Below are positions 1 to 12,091 of a stretch of DNA of 64,000 nt, piece after piece. A program made the translations under genes and the position numbers. Origin of the DNA: Embiotoca jacksoni (lineage: Eukaryota > Chordata > Actinopteri > Embiotocidae). The notes beneath the pieces were generated by a model that saw only the letters and a program-made list of their open reading frames with translations, had not been told where the DNA came from and ran no database searches. Every line of letters starts with the position of its first letter. The first letter of the stretch is position 1. The DNA lies in assembly GCA_022577435.1 (NCBI GenBank), contig JAKOON010000051.1, forward strand, positions 870,001 through 934,000. Reading direction: 5' to 3'.

Positions 1-382
1 TAAACTGTGTAAAACAAACAGTGGTGTCAAAAAGTCTGAGACCACTTTTATTTTGCACAACAATTTTAATTTAATCCAGTTTAGTTAATTATAAATAATA
101 TCATGAGCCCCTCTTCAGAAATATTCCAAACAACAGGAACACACAGCTGACCAATCAGAACATGTGTGTTTTAGTTTTACCACAGAAACATCAGTAAATA
201 CATGTCTCTGAATATTTCTACAGTTCACATATTTTTAGGATCATTATGTAAAACTAGATATAATCACAAGAGATGTGATTGGGCGCGACTGGACTGACTG
301 TTTGTGTGTCTGTGTTGTTGTGTTTATTTGTGTTGGTGTGTTGTAATGTTGTTGTGTTTGTTTGCTTGTAATGCGGTTGTTA

Positions 383-457
<75 letters not shown>

Positions 458-459
458 AG
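1..459 (+). other. DTNBP1 intron, 3' part
   Basis: AT-rich non-coding sequence ending in a (GT)n array and the AG acceptor at 458-459. No exon was recognised here, so the preceding exon should lie before the window. Confidence 0.7.
386..455 (+). repeat. (GT)n microsatellite abutting a 3' splice site
   Basis: About 35 uninterrupted TG units end four bases before the acceptor AG of the DTNBP1 exon at 460. They occupy the place where a polypyrimidine tract is expected. Confidence 0.98.
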
Positions 460-2841
460 CTCACCTGGAGGGAGATTTTGAGGAGATGGAGAGTCGTCTG
501 GTGTATCTGGAGTCTTTGTGTTCTCAGTGCGACCAGCAGGCTGTCAAACAGCAGCACGTCAGACAGCTGGAGGAATACAAGAAGAAGAAGAGGTCTGACA
601 TCATTATTATTTACTGATTTCTTTGATTAATACTTTTAAATTTTTTTTTTATAAGAGTTATTGTTCAGTTCTGATTGAGCTGACTGTCAGAGCTTCAGAC
701 ACATCTTTACACCTGATGGTCTGTCTGATTCTTCTTTGTCACTACCGGTATTACACTACGCTGTCCTTCTTCAAGTCATTATCTTTTTTTACTTATTCTC
801 AAGTTCTCCTTCAGCAGAGTGAAGTTTGACTGGTTTAACTAGTTTTACAGTCATTTATGTCATTTCAACTAAATCTCTTTGGTCAGTGCATTAACACTGA
901 TTTTTAAATGAATTAAATACCCAACGCTGTGATTTTTAAACAGTATCACAACCTGGCTCGATGCTTGTGACAAAAAGGAGGACAGACCAGACAGGTTTAA
1001 ATACCAATGTTCAGATTTATTGTTATATGACATCAGACGCACTAGAAGGACGTCATGTTAATATCTCTGATGAAGAACATTTGTCTGTTTTAATGGGATC
1101 TTCTGTTTGTCTTGTAACAGGAGGGAGATGGAGATGCTGGAAGGTGAGCTTGTGTGTTTATTTGTATACACAATATATATAATAAGTATGGAGACACATT
1201 TGACTTGCGAGTGGTGATAAACTTGCTGATTACTGCTCATACTGCTGTTGATGATGTCGTGTGAACCACTGGAGATTACAGGACTCTAATGTGATGTCGC
1301 TTCCTGTTTGTAGTGGAGCTGAACTCTGAGCATGCTCAGAAGGTGGCAGAGATGGAGCAGGCCATGCAGCAGAAACTGAGAGAGCGACAGAAGGTTTACG
1401 AAGAAGCCTTTAACCAGGACGTGGAACAGTACCTGTCCACGGGACACCTGCAGCACCGAGGTACAAACAGGAAACGACTGAGGAATCTAAAGAGTCAGAG
1501 GGACAGATGAGAGAATAACAATAGAAATCGAAGATGATACGAGACACTTTTCCTGCTTCTGTCACCATGTTTCAGTGTGCAATGATAATTCCAGTGTTCA
1601 CTGACATCACAACATATTCACAGACACTTTACAGCCTGTCTAACACAGACTGTATATAAAGAGGGACGTGGACGCTTCACCACTCACTTTGCATTGGAAC
1701 CAGTTGAAGCCCAGAGAACGGCCGACGCCATCTTCCCTGCGGTCCGGTATCCATCGTACCGTTACTATTTAGTATGCCAGAAATAGATTTAGTATGTCTC
1801 AATACATAGTATGTTAAATGTAGGATGCCAAAAGTACCAGGATGTTCTCCTACATTCGGTCATATTTTGCAGTCTGCAGGTCAACATGCTACTCGAGCTG
1901 TTCTGACCCACAATCCTTTGCGCAGCAGGAGATACGTCACATCGACTGAGCCGCTGAAACAGTTGGTGCTGATGCTCTGCCCACAAAAGGAAGAAGAGGC
2001 ATTAAAAGGAAGTGTACTTGTTCCAAATCACATCCTTTTTCATTTTACTGCAAATATCACGCTACGGATCGCAAAGGATAAGAGGGTCAAAGGTCGAGGC
2101 ACATTTTTATAATGTAGTAGTATGTCCCAGTTGTAAACATACTACATGCACCAGTACATACTTTGTGAGGGAAGCTGCAGTACGTACTAAAGGAAAAATA
2201 AATAAATAGTATGTGATTTGGAACGCAGGGCCTGTCAATCAAACCAGACCAGGCCTGTCAGTCCAACAGCCCCGCCCCCAAACATATCTGTGTTTGAGTC
2301 CTAACATGTAATGAAGGCTGGAGTTATTTCTGAGTGTTAAAGTGTGTGTGTTTGTGCGTGTGTCTGTGTGTGTTTTTGCAGAACTGACAGGTGCTGATGT
2401 GTCTGTCCTGGATCAGATGACAGTCGCTAACATGTCTGACCAGGAGGCTCTGGATGACTTCCTGAACTCCACAGCTGATGACATCAGTCCGGGGTCATCG
2501 CTGACCTCAGGTAACCTCACTGTCCAATACTTGATCAGATTATCATGTAGGCAGAGGTTTGAAATCTGTATCAGTTTTTGCAGGTGATGCTCGTTCTTCC
2601 TTCTCCAACAGGTCCAGACATCACGTCCTGCTCCTCTGAATCTTTGAGCCAAGCCCCGCCCACCACCAACCAGCCACCCAATCAGGATGCGGTGTGGCAG
2701 CCCGAAGAGGAAGTGGCCAGTGAGGGGAGTGACGAGCTTCAGGTCCAATCAGATGAGGAGGACGTCCAGCCGGACATGTCATTGGCCGGCCTGCAGGATG
2801 TCGGCACAGTCAGAGGTTCTGATGAGAGTGACTCCACATGA
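460..2841 (+). CDS. dtnbp1: Dysbindin (dystrobrevin-binding protein 1), C-terminal portion, 5 exons
   Basis: Dysbindin is a coiled-coil subunit of BLOC-1, which sorts cargo to lysosome-related organelles and acts at synapses. Exons read from the sequence: 460-592, 1121-1143, 1314-1460, 2382-2510, 2612-2841, each bounded by AG/GT, with split codons joining in frame and TGA at 2839-2841. They give about 220 residues, close to the roughly 233 of the matching part of human dysbindin; the first ~117 residues must lie upstream of the window. Diagnostic matches to the family: [57 protein letters not shown] and the acidic tail [11 protein letters not shown] with terminal SDESDST. Heptad-rich sequence fills the first three exons. 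Compared with human, about nine residues after YLSTG are missing. The second exon is only 23 bp. Fish can carry two paralogues (a and b); I cannot tell which this is. Identity is secure; the exon ends are inferred from splice consensus. Confidence 0.95.
1642..1735 (+). repeat. Interspersed repeat fragment in a DTNBP1 intron
   Basis: It begins with 'cagactgtatataaa', the same start as the copy at 25733, but then differs, with 'gccgacgccatcttc' near its end. A similar 'gacgccatcttgg' piece occurs at 35761 in the opposite context. This looks like a fragment of a common fish interspersed repeat; the family is not assigned. Confidence 0.45.
1760..2226 (+). mobile_element. Interspersed repeat in a DTNBP1 intron (also at 33.2-33.5 kb)
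   Basis: The block opens with 'ttactatttagtatgcca' and closes with 'atagtatgtgatttggaacg'. The motif AGTATGY recurs in both orientations near the ends, as in short TIR elements. A minus-strand relative lies at about 33214-33500, sharing for example 'aaagtaccaggatgttc'. No transposase frame was seen, so it is probably non-autonomous. Confidence 0.6.
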
Positions 2842-3354
2842 GACCCGCCCCCCTGGTAACCTAGCAACCACACCATGAATACAGGAAGACTACTCCTGTT
2901 TAACACCCCTCTGGTGCCTCTGTTGACTCGACACAGCTCCAGTTAAACAACAAGGCTGCTGACGTTCTGTGTTACTGTGAGCTGCATGGAAACAACAAGG
3001 AACTGATCCTAACAGGAAGTGACCTCATAATACAGAGTAGAACAGGAAGCGTGTCCTCTAACATGTCTGAGTTGTGTTTTGTTCACACATGTCTGACAAT
3101 CACAGAAACTGTTTGTATCCTGACCCGGTTATAAAACTATTCTCCAATATCAGTGTGTCATCAGCTTTTATTTTGTAGTATGACATTTATTTTGACTGAT
3201 TTGAAGCACTGAAGTCTTTCACTTCACCCACCGACCGATGATCGTGTGCTCATCAGTCAGACTTCAAACTGGGACGTATTTCTGCCTTGGTTACAGTCCC
3301 AGTAAGAATCCTGCACTGAGCTGTGACATCACACTGTTTCCTGTCTGATTTCAA

Positions 3355-3360
3355 AATAAA
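3355..3360 (+). terminator. Candidate DTNBP1 polyadenylation signal (AATAAA)
   Basis: A canonical hexamer about 515 bp after the DTNBP1 stop, on the coding strand. No transcript end was seen directly. Confidence 0.45.
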
Positions 3361-3485
3361 TCTCCAGTCAGAAGTCCTGATGAACCTTTGAGGATTGGTT
3401 GAAATTACCCACAATGCAGGTACTGCAGGTATCTTTCAACTGGGTCATCTTCATTCTCTTTTCATGTTGCATATATTTATAGATT

Positions 3486-3491
3486 TTTATT
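3486..3491 (-). terminator. Candidate CYB5R4 polyadenylation signal (AATAAA on minus)
   Basis: TTTATT on the plus strand, about 230 bp past the CYB5R4 stop in its transcription direction. Others are possible nearby. Confidence 0.4.
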
Positions 3492-3722
3492 TTTTACAAC
3501 TCATTTTGTGTATGAATCTACATAAACACTGAGCCAACTGTCCTGCATGACTGTTATTGTCCTTTACAGTCCATAATCAGGTGCATGTTGCATAGAAACA
3601 CGTCCCTCCACTCACTTCTTCATGTGATAATAAATTAAATCCAGCTGTCCGTCACTCTGCAGGGAGGGAGGGAGGTAGGTAGGTAGGTGTGTGTGTGTTT
3701 GTGTTGGTCGGAGGCAGAGCTC

Positions 3723-6700
3723 TCAGCCCTGGAAGGCGTGCAGCTCCTCTTCACTGAAGCCCAGCTGCTTCAACAACCTGAAAGGTGAACAAACAGGAGG
3801 TCAGGGTCCAGGAGGAGGTCAGGGTGAAGGAACAAAGAGCGTCACATCCAGTCTTTGTGGTTGAACTTCCTGTTTTCTACCTGTCGAGGCTGTGGACACA
3901 GTTGTGTTTGTGTGCACAGACACAACATCTGACTAACTGGTTCACTGTTTTATTGTATTTATTGTGGTGCTGCATCTTAATATGTTTGTGAGTTCGTCCT
4001 GCTGCTGCCTCATTGTCCTACCGTCCTGTCACACCTTCCAAATCTCAGCAGTTATTTTGATGAGTATCATGTTATTAAAAATGGTGGAAATTGTTGACAA
4101 AGGTAAAAATAAAATGGAGCAGATTAGTTTGGTGGCAGTCGGACAACGAGGTGCAGGTGATGTTTCGTACCCGACTGTGAGCTCTGTGAAGGCTGCAGGG
4201 CCACAAACACACACGTAGCTCCTGGATCCCTCCGGCCTGATGACCAGCTCCTTCAGCATGGACTCGTCCACCCGACCCGTCCTGCCGGTCCAACTGTCCC
4301 CGGGCTCAGAGAGGACGAGCTCCACCTGGAACCTGAAACACAGCAGCAGGATGGGAAGAGGAGCTGTCACACTGCGGAACATCTGTCACACTGCAGAACA
4401 TCTGTCACACTCCGGAACATCTGTCACACTGCAGAACATCTGTCACACGCCAGAACTATTTTCATAATCAATTTACTGTTTTGATTCATTTTTAATGAAG
4501 TTGTCTGATTCCAGCTTCTTCAAAGTGAAAGTTTGATGAGTTTGTTAAATCTGATAATAAATAAATCTCCAGCTTTACTCTTTATAACTGGTCACATTTA
4601 CAGGCTGTCTTCTGACTGGACAAACAGTGGGAGGTTTTGAACCCTCAGCCTGAGGTACCTCTCATTATCAGCAGCCAGTTGGTCCAACTCACGGCGCCAC
4701 AGGATGTCCTCCTCCGTCCGGTTAAAGAACAGCAACTTGGTTTGTCTGAGGACACGCAGACATGTGGAGGAACATCAGGTTCACATCTGGAATCACTGGA
4801 AACACCTGATGTCTCAGAGCTGTTAGTGGAACCAATGAGATAAGGAGAGTTCACATGTTTCTCACCTGATGCTGTCGAACTCTTCGAGCGCCACTCGGAT
4901 GAGGCGAGCCATCGGTGTGAACCCAGTGCCTGCTGCTAACAGGTAAAGGTGTGTGACATCACGAAGGGGGCGGAGACTGAAGGTACCCTCAGGACCGCTA
5001 ACAGATAAGTGGTCACCTTAGAGAGAAAAACGTGTCAAGGACTCACACAAATGTGGAATAACAATGCAAAGTAAAATTCACAATTCACAAAACTAAATTA
5101 TAGATTGAATTATTATTATCATTATTATTATATTATAGATTGAATAATCTCTGTGGTGGAGGTAACTACACACAGATTGTGACGCGACATTCAGAGTCTC
5201 TGCCATCATTAACTTCTTCTTTCCTCTCTCACAAACACACACTGACAGACCGACCGACCGACAGACAGACGTCCTGACCGTGACTCACCTGTGTGCATAG
5301 TGTTGAGATGAGGCGTTAAGACTCCATCAGAGTAGACTTTGATCATGAGGTAGAGGTCCGACTCCTGAGAGGAGTTCTGGGACGCTCCAGTCAGGCTCTG
5401 GTCCACCAGCGTGTACGGCCTCACCACCTCTGTGTCTGGACACAGACAGAAATAGCATATTAAAATACATAAAGAAGCATGAGGTTCTGTCCACTTTGTT
5501 CCACTCATCTTCAGGTCTAATATGTTATTCTATTATTTAATGTGTACACACAGAAACACTTTGTGACAACAACGACTTGCTTTAGACCGACTAATAACCA
5601 TCATAAATAAGGATTTATAATGATTTCATCATTCAGCTTAGAAGTGAGTGAACAAACAAATAAGTTCCTGTTGTTAAACTGTTGAATCAGTTTGTGTCAA
5701 AAATATCTGGATCATAATTTAAAGTGCATTTTATAACCTTTAATATAAGATTTGACAGTCGTACTGCAGCAGTAGGTTTAATGTTTATTTCACCTCAAAC
5801 AGGTTTTTCTTTTTTCTACTGAAAAAAAAATTATATTTCTGAATATATTTAGGATTTCACGTTAAAAGAGAATAAATACTGACTGTTTACATGTATGTGC
5901 TGCTACATTAAGATTTATTAACAAACTATAATCAGTGTGTGTTTGGATCCTGTAGTTCACAGAGGTTAGACTGTTCTCTATGACGTAGTGAACGAATATG
6001 ATTCATAATTCTGAATCTGCACTTCCTGCTTAAATTCATGGTGAAATCACAAATGTTTCTGAACCGGTGGAAATGCGGTGAATCAGGTGCTGATGTTGAT
6101 CAAGAGACAAGACTGAATACTTCCTCATGAGGTTAAAGCTTCCTCCCGCTGCGTGTGCGTCTCCGTGCTGCAGTATGTACATGCGTGTGTATTATTGCGT
6201 GTTTATCTCAGTGACTTAAATTAACACTTCATCATGCAGAACGGTTGCTCACCTTGAACGAGGGCTTTGAGGTAGACGTGTTGTCCGACAGGCACATGCA
6301 TGACGGTCCCACGTGGGAGCTGCAGTCTGAACACGTGTGTGTTGTGGTTGACGTCCATCTTGGAGACCAGCAGGCAGTTCCGGTAGAACGGAGCTGGAAG
6401 AGGAGATCAGTGATCACGACGCGAAGTGATGATTCTGTAATGAACACGCAGACGTCACGCCGCCTCCACCGTGGCCGACGCCTCACCTCGGTCGCTCCTC
6501 CGTAGAAACGTGTTGTGCAGCTCCAGAGGTCGACCGAGACTCGCCCACTTTCCTTTGGTCTGCTTGCGGATGCTGACCTGGACCTTCCCCACGGAGGAGG
6601 CCGTGTGGACTGTGGATCATAACCAATATTTAAATATGAATAACAACAACACAATGAACTGTAAAGCAGATTTTATTTTATTTATTTATTTATTTTTAAG

Positions 6701-9700
6701 TGTAAAGATGTCATCATACCAGACATGTTTCCCTCAACTTCATCAGTGAGACCTGGAAGAGCACCAAAACTGATTTTAACATATTTTAAATAATGTTTCA
6801 TTAATCACAACATTTAAATGAAGTTCAGCAGCCAATTTTCAGTAAAGAAGAGAAAATAAAATCCTTGTCACATTCAAAAACAGACGTATTCAGAACCATC
6901 AACAGTGTTTCCTGCAGGACTTCAGAACTGGATCACAACAATTTGCTGTTTTTTATTTTCTGGATTCTGTGTGGAGGATGACAGAGTTCAGGTTGGTTTG
7001 TTCATCCTGTCAAGCCCCAAACTATTTCTCACATAATTACAGACACGAGCAACAACCGCTGAGACGGAAACACACAGTCTCATCTCTTCTGTAGAAAAGT
7101 TTTCACATTGAGTTTCAAAAATCTAATTCTTTGTTTTCGTTTGTCCTGTTTTATTTTAGTCGATTCTGAAGACATCAGAATGATGAAATAACACAAAAGT
7201 TATTTTTTTTATTCTTTAAAAGAAGCCAGCTTCGGCACTCTTCATCCTCCAACCAGCTGTTATTTGGAAGGAGTTGTCATAGATACCGAGAACTTTCATC
7301 CTTCAGTCTGAGCTTTAGTTTGGACTCGTCAGGTCTCCTCTGGGCTGACGTCCCTCCTGCTGTTTCTTGGTCCGAGGTTGATCTTAGCTGCTGTTAACTT
7401 GGTTTCTGATGAACTCTTCCTCTCCTGTCAGCTCTTCATCAGAGTCTGATGGTTTTTACACTTCAGGAAGCTGAAGTTCAGGAAGTTTTTTTACTTGTTT
7501 TTTCTCCCAGAAAGACCTTCATGTCTTTATGTGATGACGGACTGTTGTTTCTCTTTACTTACTCTTGCCATGATATGGATCGCTACACATGTTGAATAGG
7601 GATGTTTGCTGTACACCAACAGTACATCGTTACAATACAACTGATCAGCTGTTAACAGAAAACCACACCAGACGACGATGGCATCCATGAGGTGGGTTCA
7701 GCTGTCATCACAGCAAACAGTAGCTACTTTAACGAATCTAAAATGTGAAACATATTTTGGAACGACACTCTTTTGTCAACTATATATTTCTTATTTCAAA
7801 GATTTAATGTCTTATGTTCTGTTTTACATCACAGAAAACAGTAAAAATAATGAGCCTGTAGCCAATCATATAATTCTGCACATTATTAATTACACTTTAT
7901 TGGATAACAAACTAAAATAAGACAAAATCCTGACACAATTTAACACAACATTTTATTTCTACATCACAGCGCTGAATTTTTCACTATCGTATTCAGTGTA
8001 GAAATAAAAAGAAATACGTCTTCACCTCAGTGTGTCTCACTGATGTTATTGCAGAGGACAGAGGAAAAAAACATAACTGTACTCACATAAGTGTATCATG
8101 TAGGACATCTTGGCCAGCAGCACCTCCAGTCGTAGGACCCCCCCATGCAGGTCCACAGTGGTACTGCCTGAACTGGGGATCTGACAGAACACATCAATAC
8201 ATTGATATATTTTTCCAGAACCTTTAATTCAGTCACATGTGGTCCGGTGGAACCTTCATGCTTCTAACAGCTGCTGTGGATCCGGTACATGTTTGTTGAC
8301 GCACCTTTCTTTTGGCGTAAATTACCAAGTGGACGGATGCATCCGTCTGGAACCAGTCGTACCTGCACCAACACAGCAGATATTAATGTCTCCGCACACG
8401 TTTATTAAACTTTGATGTGTTTATCACAAGAACCGTTTTTTTATACCGAGGTCGTGAGTCTTTGTCTGGAGGAGGAGCCAACGAAGCGGGTGGAGCGAGG
8501 CCAGTCGGGGGTGGAGGCGGGAGGATCGCTGAGAGAGCAGACCAAAATCAGACAAACCTGCTTTGATGCAATAACAGGCTGATATTTTATTTTACATTAA
8601 AGGTCCCATATTATATGAATTCTTTTGGATTTTAAGGCGGGTGTAGCTGGTATATAAAACTCTCAGAACACAGAGAAATGCACACAGCCTGTATTCAGCA
8701 GCTGGGCTGTGTGGACTCCCTCTAAGTTTGTGATGTCACAAACAAACAGTGATGTCACGTCGGCTCCTCAGCGCGGCCCACTGTTCAACCTTTAATGTAA
8801 AAACACAGAGCGGCCGTTCTGTCATGGACCTAACAAGCTACAAGACCGAAGAACACCTGTGATTGGTTTGAGCGTGTGTCACTCAAGAGAAGAGTCAGCC
8901 AATCAGAAGAGAGGGACGCTGACATCACTGAGCCTTAAAGAAACAGACACAAATAGGCTGCCGAGAGACAACTGGACTCAGATGGGTTTAAAATAAATAT
9001 TAGACCTTTAAGAAGTCATCATAATATAAATCATGAAATTTGAAGGTGAAGACTTGGTTTGAGGTTGTGTGGGTGTTTTTGTGGGTGTGTACCTTTGATA
9101 GCCGTGGTGACCTTCGTAGCCATTCTGCCCACCAGACATTCTTTCAACATGGACTCATAATTCACCCAGCGATGGACCTGCACACAAATGAGACAAAAAT
9201 CTATGACTGTTTATAAAAGTGTTCGTAGCTTCCGATGAAAAATGGTTCCGATGCCGAAGTGTCTTAAGCTGCAATACCAGCGAGTGCCACTAGAGGTCGG
9301 CTCCAAAAAGCCTCCGGCTCCATAGACTCCCATTCAACTTCTCTCATCAAATACAAAGTGAATAAAATGTGTCCATCAGTTATCTCGGTGTTGTTAGCTA
9401 AAGTCACTCCTTCTTATTAGTTTTCTGGAGGTCCATCTGAAAATAATCCCTCATTCATTAGAAAAGAAGATTCAAGAAGACCTGTTTTTGGGGGCGTTCA
9501 CAAACCAAGGTGTGACGTCACTGCTGGAGCTGCTTGTAAAAAACTGACAAGAATAAAGACCTGAAATAACCTGCTTATCCATTCAGAAGCTGCTGGTATG
9601 AAAGAACCAACATTAATCAACAAATGCAAAAAAAACTACAGGTAATAATAGTTTAAAAAAATAAGCTACAGATAATATTTACACCTTTAATACATCGCGT

Positions 9701-11165
9701 GAATACGACAGTGCTCTGCTCTCTCCATACCTGGTCGAAGAGTTCAGTCCCATCGATCCCGGCAGCCTTCATCAGCTCCTCCTCTCCTCCAGGGTGGTAG
9801 TCCATGTAGGGCGTCACGTTGTAAACCATACCTGGAAACAGGAGGAGGAACAATAAGGTTCCACTGCCCTCTGCAGACACAAACTGGTGCACAGACACTC
9901 ATGTCAGATGATGAAGGTAAAACAATCTACATGTAGCGCAGCAGGTGATGAAGAACAACCAGTTTGTACCGGTCCAACAGGTGAAACATGTCAGAGACTC
10001 CCAATAAGAGAAAACCAGAACAACAGAACCTTGCAGGCTTCGACACCAGATTCAAGAGAAATCAACAGGTTGTTGAACATCCATGTTGACAGACGATATC
10101 AAGACCGCCGAGTGTTTACAACCAAAGAATGAAATATTTTATGGTGACATGATTTAGACTTTGTTCATGAATTCACTTAAAACTGTGAGAAAATACCAAA
10201 CAAAATGTGACACATTCAGATGAATTCACGTGTCATGAAGTGTACAAGTGAGTCTCAAAAGGAGATTCAAAATCTAAGTGAACTTGAGTTATGAACTGGA
10301 CATCGATATTTAGCAGGAATTCCCCAATAAGGTGCATTAAAAGTTGTGAAGTTTTTGAAGGGTGGATCCAGACGAGAGGACTAAAAGTTTCACTGTTTAA
10401 CTATCACTTGTTATCTCAGCGCTGTCAACACAAACTACTGGAGCTCCTGTTAAACCAAAAGAACCGAAAGGAAAATGAGTCCACTGCTGATTTGGGCCAC
10501 ATGAATGCGTCTGCCTCCGTAAAGTGGTGTCAGGTACAAGTGTGACAACAGATTTCATTTTTCAGCACATCCTGATCTGTTTGGATCGGTGTCAGTGAGC
10601 TTCCCCGTCTGGACCGCAGCTCTCTACGAGGCATCGAGCACCATCGAGGTGACGTCAAGGATCCTCCACTTCAGAGAGAAGCTCCAGCTCCTCCGCGTCT
10701 CACCCCGTATGCAGGTCCAGCAGTCGTCTCTGGAGTTGTGTTTCTGCAGCTCTTCCTGGGTCACTTCAATCAGACGCCCTCTGAGCCCGGTCAGGTCTTT
10801 CCCGCTCTTGGAGAACCGGATCCAGTCCATGAGACTGTGGCCCGGCTTCAGTGCCACCTTAATCAGGCAGAGACATGTAGAGGATACAGGAGTCATCACT
10901 GATAAACCAACCAGTGATCAGAGTTATTATTATGTCAAACCGACTGTTAAAGGATGAAAACAGGTTCTGAAGACGTGATCCTCACTCTTACGACCGGTTC
11001 TGTCACTCTTACACAACTTTAAATGGTTCTGAATACAGTCTGGTGTCTCTGTGTGGAGGTGAAACACGGACCGAGCCTCACCTTGTTCCTCCCCGACTGT
11101 CCGGACGGACCGACCCGTTGCTGGGAGCTCGGCGCCGGGAACGACTGGGTCGGAACATTCAACAT
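3723..11165 (-). CDS. cyb5r4: Cytochrome b5 reductase 4 (NCB5OR), complete, 15 exons
   Basis: This is a flavohaem NAD(P)H oxidoreductase associated with the ER that fuses cytochrome b5, CS and b5-reductase domains. Exons in transcript order: 11165-11082, 10857-10704, 9831-9731, 9177-9093, 8528-8447, 8362-8305, 8180-8087, 6752-6720, 6609-6487, 6393-6253, 5435-5289, 5016-4866, 4745-4659, 4332-4171, 3777-3723. They total 1557 bp in one frame (518 aa plus TGA; human 521). The start MLNVPTQSFPAPSSQQ matches the family N-terminus. Haem ligands are H92 (in YHPGG) and H115 (VHRWVNYE). A proline-rich linker lies at about 143-168 and the CS domain at about 170-265. The FAD motif RPYT is at 324-327, the nucleotide-binding GTGFTPM at 397-403 and CGPAAFTE at 490-497. 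The end, LLKQLGFSEEELHAFQG, aligns with the family C-terminus. Exon 8 is only 33 bp. All domains look intact; no stop or frameshift was seen. The last donor (GG|gtacga, 4171) is weaker than the others. Confidence 0.96.
8597..9011. mobile_element. MITE-like element with terminal inverted repeats in a CYB5R4 intron
   Basis: The left end 'ttaaaggtcccatatta' and the right end, whose reverse complement is 'ttaaaggtctaatattta', form imperfect terminal inverted repeats around about 415 bp without a coding frame. It sits in the intron between the exons at 9093 and 8528. A block with the same start, 'ttaaaggtcccatatt', occurs at 58050. Superfamily not assigned. Confidence 0.65.
9203..9535 (+). mobile_element. 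Interspersed repeat family R1, copy A (internally deleted)
   Basis: It shares long near-identical blocks with the copies at 16641, 21826, 25731 and 36725, e.g. 'gagtgccactagaggtcgg' and 'gtgttgttagctaaagtcac'. It jumps from 'tttttgggggcgttc' straight to 'acaaaccaaggtgtgacgtc', missing the middle of the longer copies. It lies in the CYB5R4 intron between the exons at 9731 and 9177. No coding frame. Confidence 0.85.
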
Positions 11166-11700
11166 GTTGTGGACGGTTCGGAAGCGGCCCAAGTTCCTTA
11201 TAACACCTGATTAACCAGTCGACAACAACAAGAACATGAAGGGGTGGGGGGCAATCACACGGGCTGCATGGTGTCGCCGCTACGAGCTCCTTCCGTGTTC
11301 TGACATCTCTTTAGAAACTCTGTTGACCAATGCCGCTTCGCTACCAGGCTAAGCTAAGCTAACTAGACAGCGCGTGCTGGCGATCGTCCTCATAAGAGCC
11401 AATTAAAAAACTGTCGCATTACATTTAATTGGAGTTAATATTTATATAGCTAACAGAATACCTGACGAGAACATTTTATATTTACTCGATATTCAGAGGT
11501 TATCAAGCTGCCTACCGCCTCTTAGGTTCCGTCACCCCACAAAGACTACAATAATGGTCGCTCACTGTGACGACAACATCAACAAACGGCGTCATCAAAC
11601 AGCGACGGCGGCCTGGTGCTCCCTGTGACGGTCTTGTCATGGACTCGAAACAGTGACAACATTGATAAAAGCAGCGGCAGCAACATGTTTGCGAAGTTTT
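11166..11700 (-). promoter_or_regulatory. Probable CYB5R4 promoter and 5' UTR region
   Basis: Directly upstream of the CYB5R4 ATG. CpG dinucleotides are more frequent here (runs such as 'gcgacggcggcc' and 'acgacaacatcaacaaacgg') than in the flanking AT-rich DNA, as expected for a housekeeping promoter. No TATA box was identified. The start ATG context on the minus strand is 'acaacATGTTG', with A at -3. Confidence 0.4.
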
Positions 11701-12091
11701 GTGAAAACTTGAACCTTACGTAATGAATTTAAATTGTAACTTCTTAATGTTTTGTTCTTTTCCTTTTTTATGTATTTCTTTGTTGTGTTTTCCCTTCCCC
11801 ATGTTATTCTCTACCTCGAACCGTCTTTCCGCTGTTATTGAATGATATAAAGCCGTTGTATTTTTGAATTTGTACATAAAGATTATATATATATATACAT
11901 ATATATTAAAAAGGTTTGTGAATTAATGTGACGTCCTTTGACACGAGGTCAAATATTCTTCTTTATTCTTTCCCTGCGGCTCTGACACGTGAGCGGGAGA
12001 ATAAATAACATGAACTGCGTCATTTACATTCTGCTGTTACATTCATATAGTCCAGTTCCCACGCTACAAACACAGACTAGCTGTAACTCAC

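Larger units (their letters stand above)
2842..3722. other. Convergent 3' UTR region of DTNBP1 and CYB5R4
   Basis: 881 bp between the two stop codons. AATAAA at 3355-3360 is a candidate polyadenylation signal for DTNBP1, and AATAAA on the minus strand at 3491-3486 for CYB5R4. If both are used, the two transcripts end about 130 bp apart, tail to tail. A short GGGA/GGTA/GT-rich run lies at about 3661-3700. Confidence 0.6.

Noticed and set aside
11684..11719. Short divergent plus-strand start (ATGTTTGCGAAG...) opposite CYB5R4
   Set aside because: Twelve codons only, then stops; a donor-like 'gtaatg' is present but no second exon was found.
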